A DNA stretch of 64,000 bases from Chryseobacterium sp. JM1 (GTDB lineage Bacteria > Bacteroidota > Bacteroidia > Flavobacteriales > Weeksellaceae). The first letter of the stretch is position 1. The number at the start of each line of letters is the position of its first letter. Shown here one piece after another: positions 62,914 through 64,000 of this stretch. Under the pieces are notes generated by a model. That model was not told where the DNA came from and ran no database searches. It saw only the letters and a list, made by a program, of their open reading frames with translations. Made by a program: the position numbers and the translations under genes. The stretch is taken from NCBI RefSeq assembly GCF_000737715.1, contig NZ_JPRN01000001.1, positions 248,001-312,000 of the forward strand, given 5' to 3'.

Positions 62914-64000
62914 TTAGCCAGCCTGTTCTTTTTTGAACTCAGAAGGCGTCATATCCGTCATTTTTTTGAAAATCGTATTAAAAGCTGTTTTGGAATTAAA
63001 GCCGGATTCAAAGGCAATGCCTACCATAGATAATTTTTTGTACGAATCATCCGTGAGCATTTTCTTGGCATGTTCTATTCTGTATTTGTTCACAAAATAA
63101 AAGAAGTTTTCATGAAAGCCGTTGTTCAGTAGATAAGACAGTTGATGCGCATTGATCTGAAGCAGATCCGACAGCTTAAGCAAATTAAGATCGCCATCCA
63201 GATGAGGCTTTTCTGTTTCCATTAAAGCATTTAACCTGAGTTTTAAACTTCCAAGCTCATGATCGGGGATCAGTTTTTTTCTTTCCGTTTCTTCTTCCTC
63301 ACTTTCCAGCTCGATAGATAAAAGCTCATCGCGCTGTTTCTTATTCACAGGATAAATTTCTTTCTGCCTCAGTACATAATATAAAGTGCTGTAGACAATG
63401 AATAAAAACAAAAGATCCATCACCAGATGCTGATGCATTTTATAGACAAAAGCATTAAACAGCTCGTAACCCACCGTAATAATAATGGTGACAAAAAGAA
63501 GGAAACTCAGCTTGATCAGCCATTGCAGATCCATATTTTCGGTATTGGAAGAAATGGTTTCAATCCTTTTCTGATGCCTCCTGATTTTAAAATAAATAAG
63601 CGCGATATAAGGAAGATTATGTGCAACATCGATCAGCAAAACCGCATTGTAAATCACCGGGTGTTTATCCGAGTTGAAAAGTAAAATCCAATAGATCGCG
63701 GGAACAATAAGACAGACCAGATCCCTCGTTTTAAAACGGTAATTGGGATTAATAAAAAACACAACACTGAAAAACAGGAGAACCGGCGTGAATATCTGTA
63801 TCGAATAGACTGAAGATGTCAGCAAAGGCCCCGGAGGTAATCCGCAAAACTGTAAAACATTCAAAATCCAGTAGCTGGACCACAAAAGCAGGAATAGCCC
63901 GAAAAACAAGTTCGCTTTCCTGTTGACCCTCATCGGATTGATCAGTACCGTAAATGAAAGCAGGGTCAGACCTCCGTAGAGCAGGACAAGAACAAACTTT
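62914..64000 (-). CDS. AraC-family membrane regulator (5' end outside window)
   Basis: The frame is open to the right window edge without a start: residues ...VLLYGGLTLLSF...INP precede the internal Met at 63933. At least 360 residues remain. Several membrane segments (about seven in total) are followed by a cytoplasmic helix region and a C-terminal AraC-type double helix-turn-helix (LLKLSDLLQINAHQLSYLLN, MVGIAFESGFNSKTAFNTIF). This layout is common in Bacteroidota. Signal and targets are unknown. Confidence 0.9.
   Translation of the reverse strand, partial: KFVLVLLYGGLTLLSFTVLINPMRVNRKANLFFGLFLLLWSSYWILNVLQFCGLPPGPLLTSSVYSIQIFTPVLLFFSVVFFINPNYRFKTRDLVCLIVPAIYWILLFNSDKHPVIYNAVLLIDVAHNLPYIALIYFKIRRHQKRIETISSNTENMDLQWLIKLSFLLFVTIIITVGYELFNAFVYKMHQHLVMDLLFLFIVYSTLYYVLRQKEIYPVNKKQRDELLSIELESEEEETERKKLIPDHELGSLKLRLNALMETEKPHLDGDLNLLKLSDLLQINAHQLSYLLNNGFHENFFYFVNKYRIEHAKKMLTDDSYKKLSMVGIAFESGFNSKTAFNTIFKKMTDMTPSEFKKEQAG

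Overview
The window looks like a chromosome segment of a flavobacterium in or near Chryseobacterium (Bacteroidota, Weeksellaceae). The evidence is protein-level: type IX secretion C-terminal sorting domains (9476-10471, 57824-61063), a GLPGLI-family protein, DUF2490 and DUF6702 proteins, LytTR regulators, a TonB-receptor-like barrel, a GG-leader 'bacteriocin-like' peptide, and Bacteroidota-type promoters (TTG/TTTG, about 20 bases, TAnnTTTG) mostly without Shine-Dalgarno sequences. The DNA is AT-rich and most genes lie on the minus strand. No tRNA, rRNA, CRISPR array, transposase or integrase was seen.

Layout. 1-10.5 kb: envelope genes, with a two-component system (4306-6248) beside an outer-membrane porin and an MHS-type transporter. 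10.6-11.5 kb: ribB behind an FMN riboswitch. 11.6-15.6 kb: hypothetical/SUKH-like genes and a LytS/LytT pair. 15.7-20.07 kb: a three-gene restriction-modification cassette (m5C methylase, PD-(D/E)XK endonuclease, m6A methylase) bounded by an 84-bp direct duplication of the 3' end of the adjacent DUF4272 gene. 20-39.8 kb: a mosaic of small metabolic and hypothetical genes (Arr ADP-ribosyltransferase, DinB, TetR plus SASA esterase, intradiol-dioxygenase-like lipoprotein, beta-lactamase-like hydrolase, SMI1/KNR4, HD phosphohydrolase, kelch, GLPGLI). 40-45.6 kb: an accessory array downstream of groEL. 45.6-47.6 kb: groESL. 47.8-54.4 kb: GG-leader peptide, dicarboxylate and citrate transporters, DUF2490 barrel and a second LytS/LytT pair. 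54.5-64 kb: M1 peptidase, HupE/UreJ, a secreted subtilase, DUF6702, a candidate small RNA, an ACP phosphodiesterase-like gene and an AraC-type membrane regulator.

The most unusual structure is downstream of groEL. The 3' end of groEL, with its hairpin terminator, recurs as three truncated copies (about 42006-42240, 43217-43386, 44155-44289). All have the same orientation as groEL. They divide the region into cargo units: a soluble/membrane gene pair, a DUF3883 nuclease-like gene, an exported protein and a membrane-anchored protein. The R-M cassette has the same layout (cargo bounded by a duplicated gene 3' end, no recombinase). Together they suggest a recurrent cassette-acquisition process with long target duplication at gene 3' ends. 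A SymE-like toxin/XRE regulator pair sits at the outer edge of the groEL array.

Two modules couple a sensor pair to an outer-membrane barrel and an organic-acid transporter (1477-6248 and 50453-54409). This suggests that the organism senses and imports carboxylates through dedicated systems.
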